From Pseudopedobacter sp035496935 (GTDB lineage Bacteria; Bacteroidota; Bacteroidia; Sphingobacteriales; Sphingobacteriaceae): a DNA stretch of 64,000 bases. The position numbers were made by a program, and so were the translations under genes. The notes beneath the pieces are model-generated. The model made no database searches. It had not been told where the DNA came from and saw only the letters and a list, made by a program, of their open reading frames with translations. Below are positions 62,402 through 64,000 of the stretch, in pieces (position 1 is the first letter of the stretch; each line of letters begins with the position of its first letter). The DNA is taken from contig DATJED010000010.1 of the NCBI GenBank assembly GCA_035496935.1, positions 62,001-126,000 on the forward strand. Direction: 5' to 3'.

Positions 62402-64000
62402 TTAAGATAATTGTTGTTCTTCCAGCAATTGTTTCTCGTAAAGCTCAAAATACACACCTTTTTTCGCCATTAATTCGGTGTGATTTCCGTGTTCTGCAAT
62501 TACGCCATCCTCTAAAACTAAAATTTTATTGGCGTTTTTTATGGTAGAAACACGATGGGCGATTAATATACTGGTTTTGCCTTTCATCACCTTGCCTAAG
62601 TTGCTCAATATCTCTTCCTCAGTTTTTGTGTCAACTGCGGATAAACAATCGTCGAAGATTAAAATTTCCGGTTCTTTAATAATGGCTCTGGCTATCGAAA
62701 CTCTTTGTTTTTGCCCGCCGGACAAAGTGATGCCACGTTCACCAATAAAGGTTTCAAAATTTTTATCAAAAGCCATAATGTTTTTATAAACAGCAGCATC
62801 TTTTGCGGCTTGTTCAACCTTGCTCATGTCCAGTTCATCCAATCCAAAAGCAATATTCCTGGCAATGGTATCAGAAAAAAGGAAAACCTCCTGTGGCACA
62901 AAACCCGTTTTGCTTCGGTAAGCCTCTAAATTTATGTGTTGGATATTTTGGTTGTCGATTTTTATGACTCCTTTATCTACGTCATACATCCGCATAATGA
63001 GGTTGGCAATGGTGGATTTCCCCGAACCCGTTCTGCCAATAATCGCTAATAATTCTCCTTTATCAATCTCAAAGGAAACGTCTTTTAATGCTTGGATTCC
63101 AGTATCTGGATAGGTGAAGCTTACGTTTTCAAACTTAATATTTCCTTTTATCCATAACGGATTTGGGTTCGGATTGCTGATTTCGGGCTTGGTTTTTAAA
63201 AACTCATTAATGCGTTTTTGCGATGCTGCCGCTCTTTGAATGAGGGACGTTACCCAACCTAATGAAGTTACCGGAAAAGTGAGCTGTGTAACGTAAACAA
63301 TAAACTCCGCAATATTTCCGGAGCTGATTTTACCTGCCATAACTTGCAAACCACCGATATAAACAGTGATAATGGTACTTAAACCAATCATTAGAAGCAT
63401 AATGGGATAAAAATAGGCCTGCACTTTTACCAATGATAAAGACTCTTGCTTGTAAGCTTCGCTTTGCGTCTCAAACCCTTGCTTTATAAAATCTTCTTTT
63501 ACATAAGATTTTACCACCCTAATTCCCGAAAAGGTTTCCTGTACAAAAGAAGAAAGTGTACTCAGTCTTTTTTGGATCTGTTCACTTTTTTGATTGATGA
63601 TGCTGTTTACATAATAAATGGTAAGTGCTAATAGGGGCAAGGGAATTAAACTATAAATTGCCAATTTTAAGTTTACGTTTACCATAGCGGTAATGGTTAG
63701 CAAAAACAAAACTGCCGTATTAATAGTATACATAATTGCCGGACCAACGTACATTCGCACCCTACTTACATCTTCGGTAACGCGGTTCATTAAATCGCCA
63801 GTGTTGTTTCGTCTGTAAAATGCTAAGGAAAGTTCTTGGTAATGTTTATAGATCTCATTTTTTAAATCGAACTCAATATGGCGGGAAGTTAGAATGATGG
63901 TTTGGCGCATAAAAAACAAAAACAAACCTCTAACAATGGCCAGCAAAATCACGAGTGCGCCAAAAAACAGCAGACTGCTTGCAAAAATATCGTAAATTAA
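62402..64000 (-). CDS. ABC exporter half-transporter (membrane + ATPase domain), clipped by window edge
   Basis: The frame is open to the window end (533 codons visible), so the true start lies beyond 64000; the GTG at 63952 is not a real start. TM-domain helices are followed by the ATPase: Walker A IGRTGSGKSTIANL, Q-loop region FVPQEVFLFSD, signature LSGGQKQRVSIARAI, and Walker B ILIFDDCLSAVD. The residue after the Walker B Asp is Asp, not the catalytic Glu. Such DD sites occur in the degenerate half of heterodimeric exporters (MdlA/YheI type), so a partner subunit with an intact Glu is expected elsewhere. Substrate unknown. Confidence 0.9.
   Translation of the reverse strand, partial: LIYDIFASSLLFFGALVILLAIVRGLFLFFMRQTIILTSRHIEFDLKNEIYKHYQELSLAFYRRNNTGDLMNRVTEDVSRVRMYVGPAIMYTINTAVLFLLTITAMVNVNLKLAIYSLIPLPLLALTIYYVNSIINQKSEQIQKRLSTLSSFVQETFSGIRVVKSYVKEDFIKQGFETQSEAYKQESLSLVKVQAYFYPIMLLMIGLSTIITVYIGGLQVMAGKISSGNIAEFIVYVTQLTFPVTSLGWVTSLIQRAAASQKRINEFLKTKPEISNPNPNPLWIKGNIKFENVSFTYPDTGIQALKDVSFEIDKGELLAIIGRTGSGKSTIANLIMRMYDVDKGVIKIDNQNIQHINLEAYRSKTGFVPQEVFLFSDTIARNIAFGLDELDMSKVEQAAKDAAVYKNIMAFDKNFETFIGERGITLSGGQKQRVSIARAIIKEPEILIFDDCLSAVDTKTEEEILSNLGKVMKGKTSILIAHRVSTIKNANKILVLEDGVIAEHGNHTELMAKKGVYFELYEKQLLEEQQLS

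Overview
The window comes from the chromosome of a Bacteroidota bacterium, most likely a Sphingobacteriaceae member close to Pedobacter. The grounds are the AT-rich sequence, the type IX secretion/gliding core gldKLMN, a SprE/PorW-type lipoprotein, -7 boxes of the TAnnTTTG type, DUF4271, DUF3276, DUF4382 and DUF6496 families, and an ATP synthase cluster that stops at the gamma subunit (beta and epsilon are not here). This is inferred from gene families; no 16S gene is present. I saw no tRNA, rRNA, insertion sequence, prophage or CRISPR array.

Left part (1-24.7 kb), mostly housekeeping and envelope. On the minus strand are a clipped short-chain dehydrogenase, hemW and a ferritin. A plus-strand unit follows: an Omp85/BamA-like outer membrane protein, a DUF4271 membrane protein and hemD. 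Next come gldKLMN and, on the minus strand, uvrC and a sprE/porW - PBP1A pair. A LytM endopeptidase plus bactofilin pair runs directly into the ATP synthase genes (atpZ, an atpI-like gene, atpB, E, F, H, A, G). A strong intrinsic terminator sits between atpE and atpF, and inverted repeats fill two other gaps.

Middle (24.7-40.4 kb). A TetR-family regulator with a nested palindrome in front heads a tripartite RND efflux operon. Behind it lie the decayed 3' end of a histidine kinase gene and a GAF-PAS protein that ends after the phospho-acceptor helix without an ATPase domain. Then come a secreted MsrB, release factor 3, a roughly 0.5-kb non-coding element bounded by hairpins, a large SNF2 helicase and a SnoaL-like protein.

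Trehalose/glycogen block (40.5-49.2 kb, minus strand): pncC, a glycogen-debranching enzyme (TreX/GlgX), treZ, and one gene fusing malto-oligosyltrehalose synthase (TreY) to 4-alpha-glucanotransferase (MalQ). Together they would debranch alpha-glucan, convert its reducing end to trehalosyl, release trehalose and recycle short maltodextrins.

Right part (49.2-64 kb), signalling and stress. It holds a Fet4-like small membrane protein, a DUF421 protein, a second PAS protein without a kinase ATPase domain facing a complete histidine kinase, and two tiny lysine-rich genes. A Crp/Fnr-headed operon (SRPBCC, DinB, VOC, small protein) follows. A two-component system is co-transcribed with an outer membrane protein and a small basic secreted protein, and faces a divergent DUF4382 lipoprotein gene and a secreted protein gene. 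The gap between the two units carries a symmetric 24-bp inverted repeat, each arm exactly 6 nt from a promoter-like box; this is the most interesting regulatory structure I found. A cold-shock protein, a PUR-family DUF3276 protein and a clipped ABC exporter close the window.
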